Source: Betaproteobacteria bacterium (GTDB lineage Bacteria > Pseudomonadota > Gammaproteobacteria > Burkholderiales > Burkholderiaceae_C). From it: a DNA stretch of 64,000 bases. The stretch spans positions 62,001 to 126,000 of the forward strand of contig JABCYW010000002.1 in the NCBI GenBank assembly GCA_013289985.1. Reading direction: 5' to 3'. Below the pieces are notes generated by a model. That model ran no database searches. It was not told the DNA's origin and saw only the letters and a list, made by a program, of their open reading frames with translations. Each line of letters begins with the position of its first letter. The first letter of the stretch is position 1. Positions 17,278 through 31,646 of this stretch are shown here, piece by piece. The position numbers and the translations under genes were made by a program.

Positions 17278-17982
17278 ATGGCCCGCCTCACCCGCCTCTC
17301 GCTGCCCGGCCTGCCGCACCACCTGATGCAGATCGGGAACAACCGGCAGGCGATCTTCGTCGACGACGAGGATCGGCAGGCGTGGTGTGCCCACCTGCGC
17401 GAGGCCAGCCTCGTGGCCCGCGTCGACATCCACGCCTACGTGCTGATGTCCAACCACGTCCACCTGCTCGCCACGCCGCGCCATGACGCCGACGGCCTCA
17501 GCACGATGATGCAGTCGCTGGGGCGGCGCTACGTGGCGGCGTTCAACCGACGCCACGCCCGCTCGGGCACGCTCTGGGAAGGGCGCTTCCGGGCCGCGCT
17601 GGTCGATCCCGAGGGCTCGCTGCTGGCCTGCATGCGCTACATCGACAGCCATGCGCAGCGCAGCGGCCTGGTGGCCGATGCCGCCGACTACGCCTGGTCC
17701 AGCTGCGCCCATCACCTGGGGCGTCGGCGCGACCCGCTGATCGTCGACCACGCGCGTTATTGGGCGCTCGGCAACACGCCCTTCGAGCGCGAAGGCGCCT
17801 TCCGCGGCTACCTCGAGGAAGGCGTCGGGCAGCGCGAGGCCCAGGCGATCTCGCAGGCGACGCGGCGCGGCTGGCCCATCGCCGGCGCCGAGGGTCAGCA
17901 ACGCCTGGCCGCCCTGCTCGGACGCGAGATCGTGCCGCGGCCGCGCGGTCGCCCGCGGCGCGTCGACCCGCCGGCGGCCTGA
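17278..17982 (+). mobile_element. REP-associated tyrosine transposase (RAYT, Y1/IS200-like HUH family)
   Basis: 234-residue single-strand DNA nuclease/transposase of the TnpA-REP group. N-terminal RLSLPGLPHHLMQIGNNRQAIF (residues 5-26) carries the family's first motif. The metal-binding HUH motif is in SNHVHLLATP (about 60-69). The catalytic Tyr is probably in GRRYVAAFNRRH (about 81-92), followed by SGTLWEGRF and the YIDSHAQRSGLV motif diagnostic of RAYTs (about 121-132). The C-terminal tail is Arg-rich (PRPRGRPRR). It is bracketed by two 161-bp palindromic repeats, one on each side, which are the likely binding/cleavage substrates. RAYTs are usually single-copy domesticated enzymes that spread REP sequences rather than themselves. 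Confidence 0.92.
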
Positions 17983-18143
17983 AGAACCTGTGAACGGATC
18001 CCACACACCCGCTCGTCCCGCCAAAACGCGCCCGCTCTGCGTTGCAAATGCTCGCCGTAGCCCGAGCTACGGCTGCGCTTTGCGCCTTGATCGGACACGT
18101 TTTGGCGCGCCGCTCGGGCGCGCGGGATCCATTCACAGGTTCT
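17983..18143. repeat. 161-bp imperfect palindrome (REP-like), downstream copy
   Basis: Same length, orientation and ends as the copy at 17054-17214; the two differ at four positions. It starts directly after the RAYT stop codon. Terminal AGAACCTGTGAAC/ATTCACAGGTTCT and internal CGCCAAAACG/CGTTTTGGCG complementarity are both kept, so each copy can fold into a long imperfect hairpin. Confidence 0.85.
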
Positions 18144-18484
18144 GACGCCGGGCGGTCCTTCGCCGCCGCCCGCGAGGTCGAGGCGAGCTGGTGGCGCGCC
18201 ACCGCAATACCCGACGAATTTGCTGCGGGAGCGCGGCAGCGCGGGCGTCGCGATGACGTCCCGCCACGCCAAAGTCTCGGTCAACCCCGTTCCGCGCCGA
18301 GCGAATGCACCACATCGATGCGATTTGACGCTGATTCGCCGATTCATTGACTACGGCCCCATTAAATATCGCACCATGTCAATGCAATCAACTTAAACAA
18401 TACTGACCCCAATTAAATGGGATTGCTCGCGGGCGAGGGCCTGGTTTATTGTTCGGGTTTTCCAGCGCTGAAGAAGGATCCGCC
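18144..18484. other. Intergenic region upstream of gltB
   Basis: 341 bases without a convincing gene. The first half is GC-rich and contains a perfect 14-bp palindrome GGTGGCGCGCCACC at 18190-18203. The second half (about 18340-18450) is markedly AT-rich for this genome and probably holds the gltB promoter, with a TTGACG hexamer near 18325 but no convincing -10 partner. A CTGACCCC word near 18397 resembles the core of the palindromic elements at 39.6 and 57.1 kb. A ribosome-binding AAGGA at 18474-18478 fixes the gltB start. Confidence 0.5.
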
Positions 18485-23236
<4,752 letters not shown>

Positions 23237-23257
23237 GGCCAGCCAGAAGAACGTGCA

Positions 23258-23284
23258 CGCGGCCCGCGCGGAAAGCGGGCCGCG
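23258..23284 (+). promoter_or_regulatory. Hairpin between gltB and gltD
   Basis: A perfect 10-bp stem (CGCGGCCCGC at 23258-23267 and GCGGGCCGCG at 23275-23284) with loop GCGGAAA lies between the gltB stop and gltD start. There is no T-run after it, so it is not an obvious terminator; it may protect the gltB message 3' end or lower downstream expression. Function is inference. Confidence 0.55.
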
Positions 23285-23312
23285 CCACTGAAACCAGCAT
23301 CAGGAAGAGAAC

Positions 23313-24779
<1,467 letters not shown>

Positions 24780-25065
24780 GCCATGGCCCCTAGGTGACGG
24801 ACGGGCGCCGCGGCGCCCGTTCCCGTTGAGCGGCACGGAAGAACCCGCCACCCTGTTGCCATAACGCGACGAAGATCGTTGCCTAGGCAGCCTTTGTGGG
24901 GTTATCCGTGGGGGTTCATTACGTGCGCCGCCGAGTTCGCACACAATGCGGCAGCGGGAAACCCCTTATGCTCACCCGCCTGGACAGTATCCAGAAAGGT
25001 CAGGGCGGCGAAGCTGCTCTACCGACACTCCCACCTTGGCGCCGCTGACGCGGCCGGACGCCGGA
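24780..25065. other. Intergenic region gltD/mlaF
   Basis: 286 bases containing the palindrome at 24801-24820 and then less GC-rich sequence that probably contains the mla operon promoter. An open frame extends mlaF upstream to 24946, but that extension lacks similarity to MlaF N-termini and is more likely untranslated. No RNA gene was recognised. Confidence 0.4.
24801..24820. terminator. Palindromic hairpin after gltD, probable terminator
   Basis: A perfect 20-base palindrome (ACGGGCGCCG followed by its reverse complement) starts 22 bases after the gltD stop and is followed by TCCCGTT. The T-content after the stem is low, so termination strength is uncertain, but position at the end of the gltBD operon supports the role. 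Confidence 0.45.
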
Positions 25066-25875
25066 TTGAACACCGACAACCTCATCCAGATCGACCACGT
25101 GACCTTCGGCTACGACGCGAGCCGGACGATCCTGAACGATGTGTCACTGCAATTCGCGCGGGGCAAGGTCACGGCCATCCTGGGCGGGTCCGGCTGCGGC
25201 AAGACGACGCTGCTGCGCCTGATCGGCGGCGTCCACAAGCCCCAGAAGGGCCGCGTGGTCTTCGACGGCGCCGAGATCGACACCCGTGACCGCGACCAGC
25301 TCTACGCCATCCGTCGCCGCCTGGGCATGCTGTTCCAGTTCGGCGCGCTGTTCACCGACCTGAGCGTCTACGAGAACGTCGCGTTCCCGCTGCGCGAGCA
25401 CATGGAACTGAGCGAGACCATGATCCGCGACATCGTGCTGATGAAGCTCAACGCGGTGGGCCTGCGCGGCGCCGCGCAGCTGCGCATCTCCGAGGTCTCG
25501 GGCGGCATGGCGCGCCGCATCGCGCTCGCGCGCGCGGTCGCGCTCGACCCGGAAGTGATCATGTACGACGAGCCCTTCGCCGGCCTCGACCCGATCTCGA
25601 TGGGCGTCACCGCCAACCTGATCCGCCGCCTGAACGACACCACCGGCGCCACGTCGCTGATGGTCTCGCACGACGTGCAGGAGTGCTTCGCCATCGCCGA
25701 CTACTGCTACCTGATGATGCCCGGCGGCATCGTGGTGGCGCACGGCAGACCCGAGGAACTCAATCAGTCCACCGATCCGCAGGTGCGCCAGTTCATTCGC
25801 GGCGAGCCCGACGGGCCGATCAAGTTCCACTATCCGGCACCGCCGTTCGCCGAAGCGCTGGGGCTGCCGCAATGA
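25066..25875 (+). CDS. mlaF: Phospholipid ABC transporter ATP-binding protein MlaF
   Basis: Cytoplasmic ATPase of the Mla system, about 269 residues from TTG 25066, the start that places NLIQIDHVTFGYD next to the terminus as in homologues; TTG 25036 is an alternative and the longer frame to 24946 is unlikely. Walker A GGSGCGKTT is near residues 39-47, the signature VSGGMARRIALARA near 145-158 (the Met-Ala variant typical of MlaF/Mkl) and Walker B VIMYDEPFAGLDP near 165-177. With MlaE, MlaD and MlaB it forms the inner-membrane complex that moves phospholipid between the periplasmic carrier MlaC and the inner membrane. It overlaps mlaE by four bases. Confidence 0.93.
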   Translation: MNTDNLIQIDHVTFGYDASRTILNDVSLQFARGKVTAILGGSGCGKTTLLRLIGGVHKPQKGRVVFDGAEIDTRDRDQLYAIRRRLGMLFQFGALFTDLSVYENVAFPLREHMELSETMIRDIVLMKLNAVGLRGAAQLRISEVSGGMARRIALARAVALDPEVIMYDEPFAGLDPISMGVTANLIRRLNDTTGATSLMVSHDVQECFAIADYCYLMMPGGIVVAHGRPEELNQSTDPQVRQFIRGEPDGPIKFHYPAPPFAEALGLPQ

Positions 25876-26654
25876 TCGCCTTCGTCAACTCGCTCGGGCA
25901 GGCCACGCTGCGCGCCTTCGCCGCGCTGGGCCATGCGGCCTACTTCTCCGTCGACCTGGCGCGCTACACGCCGGCGTCGCTGCGGCGCTTCGGCCTGGTC
26001 GTCGACCAGATCTACGCCATCGGCTATCGCTCCCTCACCATCATCGTGGCCTCCGGCTTCGCGGTGGGCTGCGTGCTGGCGCTGCAGATGTACTACGCGC
26101 TGGTGCCGTTCGGCGCGGCCGAATCGCTGGGCCTGGTCGTCAACCTGTCGCTGGTGCGCGAGCTCGGGCCGGTGGTCACCGCGCTGCTGTTCGCCGGCCG
26201 CGCGGGCACGGCGCTCACCGCCGAGATCGGCCTGATGAAGGCGGGCGAGCAGCTGTCGGCGATGGAGCTGATGGCCGTCGACCCGCGCAGCCGCGTGCTG
26301 GCGCCGCGCTTCCTGGCGGGCATCGTGTCGATGCCCATCCTGGCCATCCTGTATTCGGCGATCGGTATCCTCGGTGCCTGGCTCATCGCCGTCCAGCTGA
26401 TCGGCGTGGACCCGGCCAACTTCTGGTCGATCATGCAGTCCAAGGTCGACATCACGCGAGACGTGGGCAACGGCATCGTCAAGTCGTTCGTCTTCGGCGT
26501 GATCTGCACCGGAGTCGCCCTGTACCAGGGCTATGAAACACAGGCGACGCCCGAAGGCGTGGCCTATGCAACCACGCGCACGGTGGTGTTCTCCTCGCTG
26601 GCGGTACTGGCGATGGACTTCATCCTCACCGCAATGATGTTTTCGACGTCGTGA
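25872..26654 (+). CDS. mlaE: Phospholipid ABC transporter permease MlaE
   Basis: Integral inner-membrane permease of 260 residues, MlaE/YrbE family (DUF140). ATG 25872 overlaps the mlaF stop. Five to six hydrophobic segments are visible. Conserved family motifs include LVRELGPVVTALLFAGRAG (about 95-113), TAEIGLMKAGEQLSAMELMAVDP (about 116-138) and the C-terminal ATTRTVVFSSLAVLAMDFILT. The glutamates of the coupling helix contact MlaF. Size and motifs are standard. Confidence 0.95.
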   Translation: MIAFVNSLGQATLRAFAALGHAAYFSVDLARYTPASLRRFGLVVDQIYAIGYRSLTIIVASGFAVGCVLALQMYYALVPFGAAESLGLVVNLSLVRELGPVVTALLFAGRAGTALTAEIGLMKAGEQLSAMELMAVDPRSRVLAPRFLAGIVSMPILAILYSAIGILGAWLIAVQLIGVDPANFWSIMQSKVDITRDVGNGIVKSFVFGVICTGVALYQGYETQATPEGVAYATTRTVVFSSLAVLAMDFILTAMMFSTS

Positions 26655-26687
26655 TCAGCGGCGTCAAGGGCTTGAATCGGATCTGAC

Positions 26688-27230
26688 ATGGCAAAGAAAA
26701 GCACAGAGACCCTGGTGGGCGTTTTCGTCTTGCTGGGCATCATCGCCCTCGCATTCCTGGCACTGAAGGCGGCGAACCTCGCCAGCTTCAGCGCGGCGAA
26801 GACCTACACCGTACGCGCCCGCTTCGACAACATCGGCGGCCTGAAGAAGAATGCGCCCGTGCGCAGCGCGGGCGTGTCGGTCGGCCAGGTCACGTCGATC
26901 ACGCTGGACAAGAACACCTACCAGGGCCTCGTGATCATGAAGATCAACGAGGGCGTGCAGTTCCCGGTCGACTCGTCGGCCAAGATCCTCACCGCCGGCC
27001 TGCTGGGCGACCAGTACGTGGGCATCGAGCCCGGCTCCGACGACAAGAACCTGGCCAACAACGACCTGATCAAGCAGACGCAGTCCGCCGTGGTTCTGGA
27101 GAACCTCATCGGCCAGCTGATCTTCAACAAGGCCGCCGACGCCGGCACGGCCGCGCCCGCGCCGGCCCCTGGCTCGTCGCTTGCCCCTGCTCCGGCCGCC
27201 TCCGCGGCGGTCACGGAATCCAAGAAATGA
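26688..27230 (+). CDS. mlaD: Outer-membrane lipid asymmetry protein MlaD (MCE domain)
   Basis: 180-residue periplasmic MCE protein anchored by one N-terminal helix (about residues 8-28, ETLVGVFVLLGIIALAFLALK). The single MCE domain (about 38-118) contains ARFDNIGGLKKNAPVRSAGVSVGQV and the AKILTAGLLGDQYVGIEPG segment. A hydrophobic region after it (VVLENLIGQLIFN) would form the central pore of the hexamer. The C-terminal 30 residues are Ala/Pro-rich. It overlaps mlaA by four bases. Confidence 0.95.
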   Translation: MAKKSTETLVGVFVLLGIIALAFLALKAANLASFSAAKTYTVRARFDNIGGLKKNAPVRSAGVSVGQVTSITLDKNTYQGLVIMKINEGVQFPVDSSAKILTAGLLGDQYVGIEPGSDDKNLANNDLIKQTQSAVVLENLIGQLIFNKAADAGTAAPAPAPGSSLAPAPAASAAVTESKK

Positions 27231-28138
27231 CCTTCCTCGCCCTGGTCCGCGCGCTGTCGCGCGTCGTCGCCGCCCTCGCCGTCGCCGCCGCCGCGGGTTG
27301 CGCGACGACGCCGGGCGTGGATCACCAGGACCGGCGCAGCGCCGGCCCGAAGGATCCGTACGAGAGCGTCAACCGCAAGGTGTTCGCGTTCAATGACACG
27401 CTGGATACCTATGCGCTCAAGCCGGTCGCGACCGCGTACAACAAGGTCGTCCCGTCCCCGGTGCGCACCGGCATCCACAACTTCTTCGGCAACTTCTCGG
27501 ACGCCTGGTCGGCCGTCAACCAGTTGCTGCAGGGCAAGCCGGGCGACGCCGGCACGATGACGCTGCGCGTGCTGACCAACACGACCCTCGGCATGGCCGG
27601 CCTGTTCGATCCCGCCACCCGCCTGGGCCTGGAGCGCAAGCCCGAGGATCTCGGCCTCACGCTGGGACACTGGGGCCTCGAGCCCGGCCCGTACCTGGTG
27701 CTGCCGCTGTTCGGCGCGTCCGACATCCGCGACGGCCTCGCGCTGCCCTTCGACACCTACGTCTCGCCCGCGCTGCTGGTGGCGCCCAAGTACTGGAAGG
27801 AACTGGGCGTCGACGCCGTCGGCGTGATCGACACCCGCGCCGGCCTGCTGGGCGCCAGCCAGATGCTCGACGAGCTGGCGTTCGACCGCTACACCTTCCT
27901 GCGCGACGCCTACATCACGCGGCGCCGCAGCCTGGTCTACGACGGCAACCCGCCCGACCTGCCCGACGAGGACGACGACGACCCGAAGTCGGCGCCCGCG
28001 CCGGCCACGCCGCCGTCGCAGCCGGCGCCCGGCGGCGTCACGCCGGCGCCGATTCCCGCATCGTCCCCGACGTTGCCGGTGCCCCCGACCGGCCCGGTGC
28101 CCACGCCGCCGCCGCCCGCATCGGGCCCGCAGACCTGA
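27227..28138 (+). CDS. mlaA: Outer-membrane phospholipid-binding lipoprotein MlaA (VacJ)
   Basis: 303-residue lipoprotein; the signal sequence ends in lipobox AAAGC (Cys25). MlaA is a ring-shaped outer-membrane protein that removes misplaced phospholipid from the outer leaflet and hands it to MlaC. The mature domain shows DPYESVNRKVFAFNDTLD, FFGNFSDAWSAVNQLLQGK, EDLGLTLGHWG and LPLFGASDIRDG, all family signatures. An unusual C-terminal tail of about 60 residues, rich in Asp then Pro/Ala, follows the conserved domain. Placement between mlaD and mlaC is the standard betaproteobacterial order; gammaproteobacteria keep vacJ elsewhere. Confidence 0.95.
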   Translation: MTFLALVRALSRVVAALAVAAAAGCATTPGVDHQDRRSAGPKDPYESVNRKVFAFNDTLDTYALKPVATAYNKVVPSPVRTGIHNFFGNFSDAWSAVNQLLQGKPGDAGTMTLRVLTNTTLGMAGLFDPATRLGLERKPEDLGLTLGHWGLEPGPYLVLPLFGASDIRDGLALPFDTYVSPALLVAPKYWKELGVDAVGVIDTRAGLLGASQMLDELAFDRYTFLRDAYITRRRSLVYDGNPPDLPDEDDDDPKSAPAPATPPSQPAPGGVTPAPIPASSPTLPVPPTGPVPTPPPPASGPQT

Positions 28139-28229
28139 GCCGTACGTATCTTTGCATGTCGCCCTTGTGAACCAAGCCGTCGCGACCGGCGTTATGGAGA
28201 AGAGCGAACCCCCGCTCGAAAGGACAAGA

Positions 28230-28847
28230 ATGTTTCAACGCACGATTTCTTCGCTGATCTTCGCCGCCGCCACCCTCGGCGCCACCGCCGCGTTCGCGCA
28301 GACCGCGCCGGACGTGCTGATCAAGCAGGTGGCCGGTGACGTCATCGAGTCGGTCAAGAACGACAAGGCCATCCAGGCCGGCGACGTTTCCCGCATCCAG
28401 GGCCTGGTCGATACGCAGGTCATGCCGCACGTCGACTTCCAGCGCATGACGGCAGCCGCGGTTGGCCGCGCCTGGAAGACCGCGACGCCCGACCAGCAGG
28501 CCAAGCTGCAGGCCGAGTTCAAGACGCTGCTGATCCGCACCTACGCCGGCGCGCTGACGAAGGTGAACGCGCAGACCTCGATCGAGCTGAAGCCCACGCG
28601 CTCGGCGCCGGACGACGGCGACGTCGTCATCCGCACCAACATCAAGGGCACGGGCGGCGACCCGGTCGGCATCGACTACCGCCTCGAGAAGCAGCCGGCC
28701 GAGTGGAAGATCTACGACGTCAACGTCCTCGGCGTCTGGCTGGTCGACCAGTACAAGGGCAGCTTCGCGCAGCAGATCGCCTCCGGCGGCGTCGACGGCC
28801 TCATCAGCGCCCTGGTCGCGAAGAACAAGGCCCCGGCCGCCAAGTGA
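28230..28847 (+). CDS. mlaC: Periplasmic phospholipid shuttle protein MlaC
   Basis: 205-residue secreted protein (Ttg2D/MlaC family) that carries phospholipid across the periplasm between MlaA and MlaFEDB. ATG 28230 has AGGA six bases upstream and yields a classic Sec signal peptide ending in AAFA-QTAP (about residue 24). Conserved segments include VMPHVDFQRMTAAAVGRAWK (about 72-91), KTLLIRTYAGAL and the C-terminal WKIYDVNVLGVWLVDQYKGSF. It ends one base into the mlaB start. Confidence 0.95.
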   Translation: MFQRTISSLIFAAATLGATAAFAQTAPDVLIKQVAGDVIESVKNDKAIQAGDVSRIQGLVDTQVMPHVDFQRMTAAAVGRAWKTATPDQQAKLQAEFKTLLIRTYAGALTKVNAQTSIELKPTRSAPDDGDVVIRTNIKGTGGDPVGIDYRLEKQPAEWKIYDVNVLGVWLVDQYKGSFAQQIASGGVDGLISALVAKNKAPAAK

Positions 28848-29209
28848 TGAGCGCGACGGGCGTGATGACCTCGCTGCCGGCCAGCGTCACCTTGAAGGAC
28901 GCGCAGGCGATCCTGGAATCGCTGCGCCAGTCCTTTGCCGCCGATACCGGCGACGTCTGGCGCATCGACGCCGCGCCCGTCACGCAGCTCGACACGTCGG
29001 CGCTGGCGGTGCTGCTCGAATGCTCGCGCATTGCCGCCGCGGCCAGGCGCAAGCTGCAGGTCGTCAACGCACCTGCGCGCATGAGCGACCTGGCGCACCT
29101 GTACGGCGTCGATGAGCTGCTCGGGATCGCGGTGAGCGATTTCACGCCGGTCACGCTGAACGGCTCGGCGAAGGCATCGGAAATTCCGGTCGTGCCTATC
29201 CTGCGCTGA
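28847..29209 (+). CDS. mlaB: STAS-domain protein MlaB
   Basis: 120-residue cytoplasmic STAS domain protein, the regulatory subunit that binds MlaF and is needed for stable ATPase. Recognisable core is LDTSALAVLLECSRIAAAARRKLQVVNAP (about residues 46-74), the anti-sigma-antagonist-like strand-helix with the DTSAL motif. ATG 28847 overlaps the mlaC stop by one base (TGATG). It is the last gene of mlaFEDACB and is followed by a strong bidirectional hairpin terminator. Confidence 0.9.
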   Translation: MSATGVMTSLPASVTLKDAQAILESLRQSFAADTGDVWRIDAAPVTQLDTSALAVLLECSRIAAAARRKLQVVNAPARMSDLAHLYGVDELLGIAVSDFTPVTLNGSAKASEIPVVPILR

Positions 29210-29228
29210 GCGCCGTCGCATCGACAAG

Positions 29229-29251
29229 AAACCCGCCGCCGGCGGGTTTTT
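29229..29251. terminator. Bidirectional rho-independent terminator between mlaB and hexR
   Basis: AAACCCGCC (29229-29237) pairs with GGCGGGTTT (29241-29249) around loop GCC, and a T-run (29247-29251) follows on the plus strand with A-rich sequence on the other side. It lies 19 bases after the mlaB stop and directly adjoins the hexR stop, so it can end both convergent transcripts. Confidence 0.9.
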
Positions 29252-30124
29252 CTATTCGGGCGTGGCGTAGCGCCGCGCGCGCAGGTTGCGCTTGATCTCC
29301 TGCAGCACGGGCCGCAGTTCCTGGCCCAGCCGCAGCGCGACGCCGGTGGTCAGGATGTCGATGATCATCAGGTGCAGCATGCGCGACACCATCGGGCTGT
29401 AGCGGTCGAAGTCCTCGGGGTGGTCGGCGGCCAGCAGGATTTGCGAATTGGACTGGGTCAGCTGCGCCAGCGGCGAGGCGCTCGCGGTGATCACGATCAG
29501 CGTTGCGCCCTTCTTGCGCGCGATATCGGCCACGTCGATCAGGTCGCGGCTGCGGCCCGAGTTGCTGATGATGACGGCGCAGTCGCCCTGGCCCAGCATC
29601 GTGGCGCTCATCACCTGCACGTGGCCGTCGCTGCTGGCCGAGGTGTTCACGCCCAGGCGGAAGAACTTGTGCTGCGCGTCCTGCGCGACGATGCCGGAGT
29701 TGCCGACGCCGTAGAACTCGATGCGCCTCTTGTTGAGGCCGGTGTCGGTCAGCGCCGCGATCGCGCGCTCGAACGCGTGGCCCTGCGCGTTGTTGCGGTA
29801 CTTCAGCATCGCGCTGACGGCGTTGTCGATCACCTTGACGATCAGCTCCCCCGGCCCGTCGTCCTCGTCCACCGAGCGGTGCACGAAGGGCACGCCCTCG
29901 TTGACGGTGCCGGCCAGCTTCAGCTTGAAGTCGGCCAGGCCGTCGTAGCCCACGCTGCGGCAGAAGCGCACGACGGTGGGCTTGGACACGTGCGAGCGCT
30001 CCGCGAGCTCGCCCACCGGCGTCGACGCGAAGCCGCGCGGATCGCTCAGCACGAGCTTGGCCACGCGTTGTTCGGCGGGCGGCAGTGCCGGGATGGACGC
30101 GCGGACGCGCTCGAGCATCGTCAT
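29252..30124 (-). CDS. hexR: RpiR-family transcriptional regulator HexR
   Basis: 290-residue repressor of central sugar catabolism. The N-terminal RpiR helix-turn-helix (about 1-77) includes LAERSHVSKPTVVRFCRSVGYDGLADFKLKLA. A SIS sugar-phosphate-binding domain (about 125-265) carries EFYGVGNSGIVAQDAQHKF, VIISNSGRSRDLIDVADIARKKGA and the MVSRMLHLMIIDILTTGVAL C-terminal helix. In HexR the effector is 2-keto-3-deoxy-6-phosphogluconate. Direct neighbour zwf, seven bases upstream in the same orientation, is a classic HexR target, which supports the specific name. Confidence 0.9.
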   Translation of the reverse strand: MTMLERVRASIPALPPAEQRVAKLVLSDPRGFASTPVGELAERSHVSKPTVVRFCRSVGYDGLADFKLKLAGTVNEGVPFVHRSVDEDDGPGELIVKVIDNAVSAMLKYRNNAQGHAFERAIAALTDTGLNKRRIEFYGVGNSGIVAQDAQHKFFRLGVNTSASSDGHVQVMSATMLGQGDCAVIISNSGRSRDLIDVADIARKKGATLIVITASASPLAQLTQSNSQILLAADHPEDFDRYSPMVSRMLHLMIIDILTTGVALRLGQELRPVLQEIKRNLRARRYATPE

Positions 30125-30131
30125 GTGATGT

Positions 30132-31589
30132 TCACTCTTCCTCTGCCCATGCGAACCCGTCCCGGGCGATCAGCGAACTCGCGGCCGCCGGGCCCCAGCT
30201 GCCGGACGCGTACGAACGCGGCGGCTCGGAGTCGTTGGCCCAGGCGTCGAGGATAGTGCCGACCCAGCGCCAGGCCTGTTCCTGCTCGTCGCTGCGCACG
30301 AACAGGTTCAGGCGGCCGGCGATCGCGTCGAGCAGCAGGCGTTCGTAGGCGCCGACGCGGTCGGTCGGGAAGGCCTTGTCGAAGTCCAGGTCCAGCGACA
30401 CGGTGCCCAGCTGTTCAGCCGTGCCCGCGGAGGCGAGGCCGCCCTTGGCCGCCTGCAGGGTCAGCTCGAGGCCGTCCTCGGGCTGGAGCTTGATGATCAG
30501 CTGGTTGGCTCGGTTCGGGCCGGCGAAGATCGGGTGCGGCACGGGGCGGAAGTTGATGACGATCTGCGCGTCGCGCGCCGCGAGCCGCTTGCCGGTGCGG
30601 ATGTAGAACGGCACGCCGGCCCAGCGCCAGTTCTCCACCTCGGTGCGCAGCGCCAGGAAGGTCTCGGTGTGGCTGCCCGCGGGCACCTTCACCTCGTCGA
30701 GGTAGCCCGGCACGGCGCGGCCGTCGATGTTGCCGGCGCGGTACTGGCCGCGCACCACGTCGCGCGCGACGCTCTCGCGCGTGAAGGGCTTCAGCGAGCG
30801 CAGCACCTTCAGCTTCTCGTCGCGGATCGCGTCGGCGTCGTTGGTGGCCGGCGGCTCCATCGCGATCATGGTGAGCAGCTGCAGCGCGTGGTTCTGCACC
30901 ATGTCGCGCAGCGTGCCGGTGCGGTCGTAGAAGTCGCCGCGCGTGCCCACGCCCAACGACTCGGCCAGCGTGATCTGGATGTTGGCGATGCTCTGGCGGT
31001 TCCACAGCGGCTCGAACATCGCGTTGCCGAAGCGCAGCGCCATCAGGTTCTGCACCGAGGGCTTGCCGAGGTAGTGGTCGATGCGGAAGGCCTGCTTCTC
31101 GGCGAAGACCGACTTCACGACGCGGTTGATCTCCTGCGCGCTGGCCAGGTCGTGGCCCAGCGGCTTCTCGAGCACCACGCGCACGTGCGGGCCGTTCAGC
31201 TTGGCGGCGCCCAGTTGCTCGCAGATCTGCGGGAACAGGTGCGGGCTGGTGGCCAGGTACAGCACGGCGGTGTCGGCGCCGCGCGCGTCGATCCACTGCT
31301 TCAGGCCGGCGTAGTCGTCGGGCTTGGACAGGTCCATGCGGCGGTAGTGCAGCAGCTCGGCAAAGCGCGCAAACTCCTCGTCGCTGGGCTGCTTGGAGCG
31401 ATCCACCTCGACGAAGCGCTCCTTGATGAAGGCGCGGTACTCGTCGTCGGTGCGCTCGTCGCGGGCCACGGCCAGGATGCGGCCGCCTTCCGGCAGCTTG
31501 CCGTGGCGGAAGGCCTGGAACAGCGCCGGCATCAGCTTTCTCCAGGTGAGGTCGCCAGTGCCGCCGAAGAATACGAGATCAAAGGACAT
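30132..31589 (-). CDS. zwf: Glucose-6-phosphate 1-dehydrogenase
   Basis: 485-residue cytoplasmic enzyme oxidising glucose 6-phosphate to 6-phosphogluconolactone with NAD(P). The coenzyme fingerprint FGGTGDLTWRK is at residues 8-18. The active-site signature RIDHYLGKPSVQNL (about 170-183) and the EKPLGHDL motif (about 141-148) are intact. It is divergent from tal across 159 bases that contain a candidate HexR operator and precedes hexR in the same transcript. No 6-phosphogluconolactonase or Entner-Doudoroff genes are next to it, unlike many pseudomonads. Confidence 0.96.
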   Translation of the reverse strand: MSFDLVFFGGTGDLTWRKLMPALFQAFRHGKLPEGGRILAVARDERTDDEYRAFIKERFVEVDRSKQPSDEEFARFAELLHYRRMDLSKPDDYAGLKQWIDARGADTAVLYLATSPHLFPQICEQLGAAKLNGPHVRVVLEKPLGHDLASAQEINRVVKSVFAEKQAFRIDHYLGKPSVQNLMALRFGNAMFEPLWNRQSIANIQITLAESLGVGTRGDFYDRTGTLRDMVQNHALQLLTMIAMEPPATNDADAIRDEKLKVLRSLKPFTRESVARDVVRGQYRAGNIDGRAVPGYLDEVKVPAGSHTETFLALRTEVENWRWAGVPFYIRTGKRLAARDAQIVINFRPVPHPIFAGPNRANQLIIKLQPEDGLELTLQAAKGGLASAGTAEQLGTVSLDLDFDKAFPTDRVGAYERLLLDAIAGRLNLFVRSDEQEQAWRWVGTILDAWANDSEPPRSYASGSWGPAAASSLIARDGFAWAEEE

Positions 31590-31646
31590 GATGTTTCTTG
31601 TGAAGCAGGGTGGAGACCCGGCGTTGCCGCTGCTGAGTACCGGGGC

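Noticed and set aside
18340-18450. Sigma54 (-24/-12) promoter upstream of gltB
   Set aside because: The AT-rich leader was checked for TGGCAC-N5-TTGC; no acceptable match was found.
24946-25065. 40-residue N-terminal extension of MlaF
   Set aside because: The residues show no resemblance to MlaF N-termini and no good ribosome-binding site precedes 24946; the protein most likely starts at a TTG near 25036-25066.
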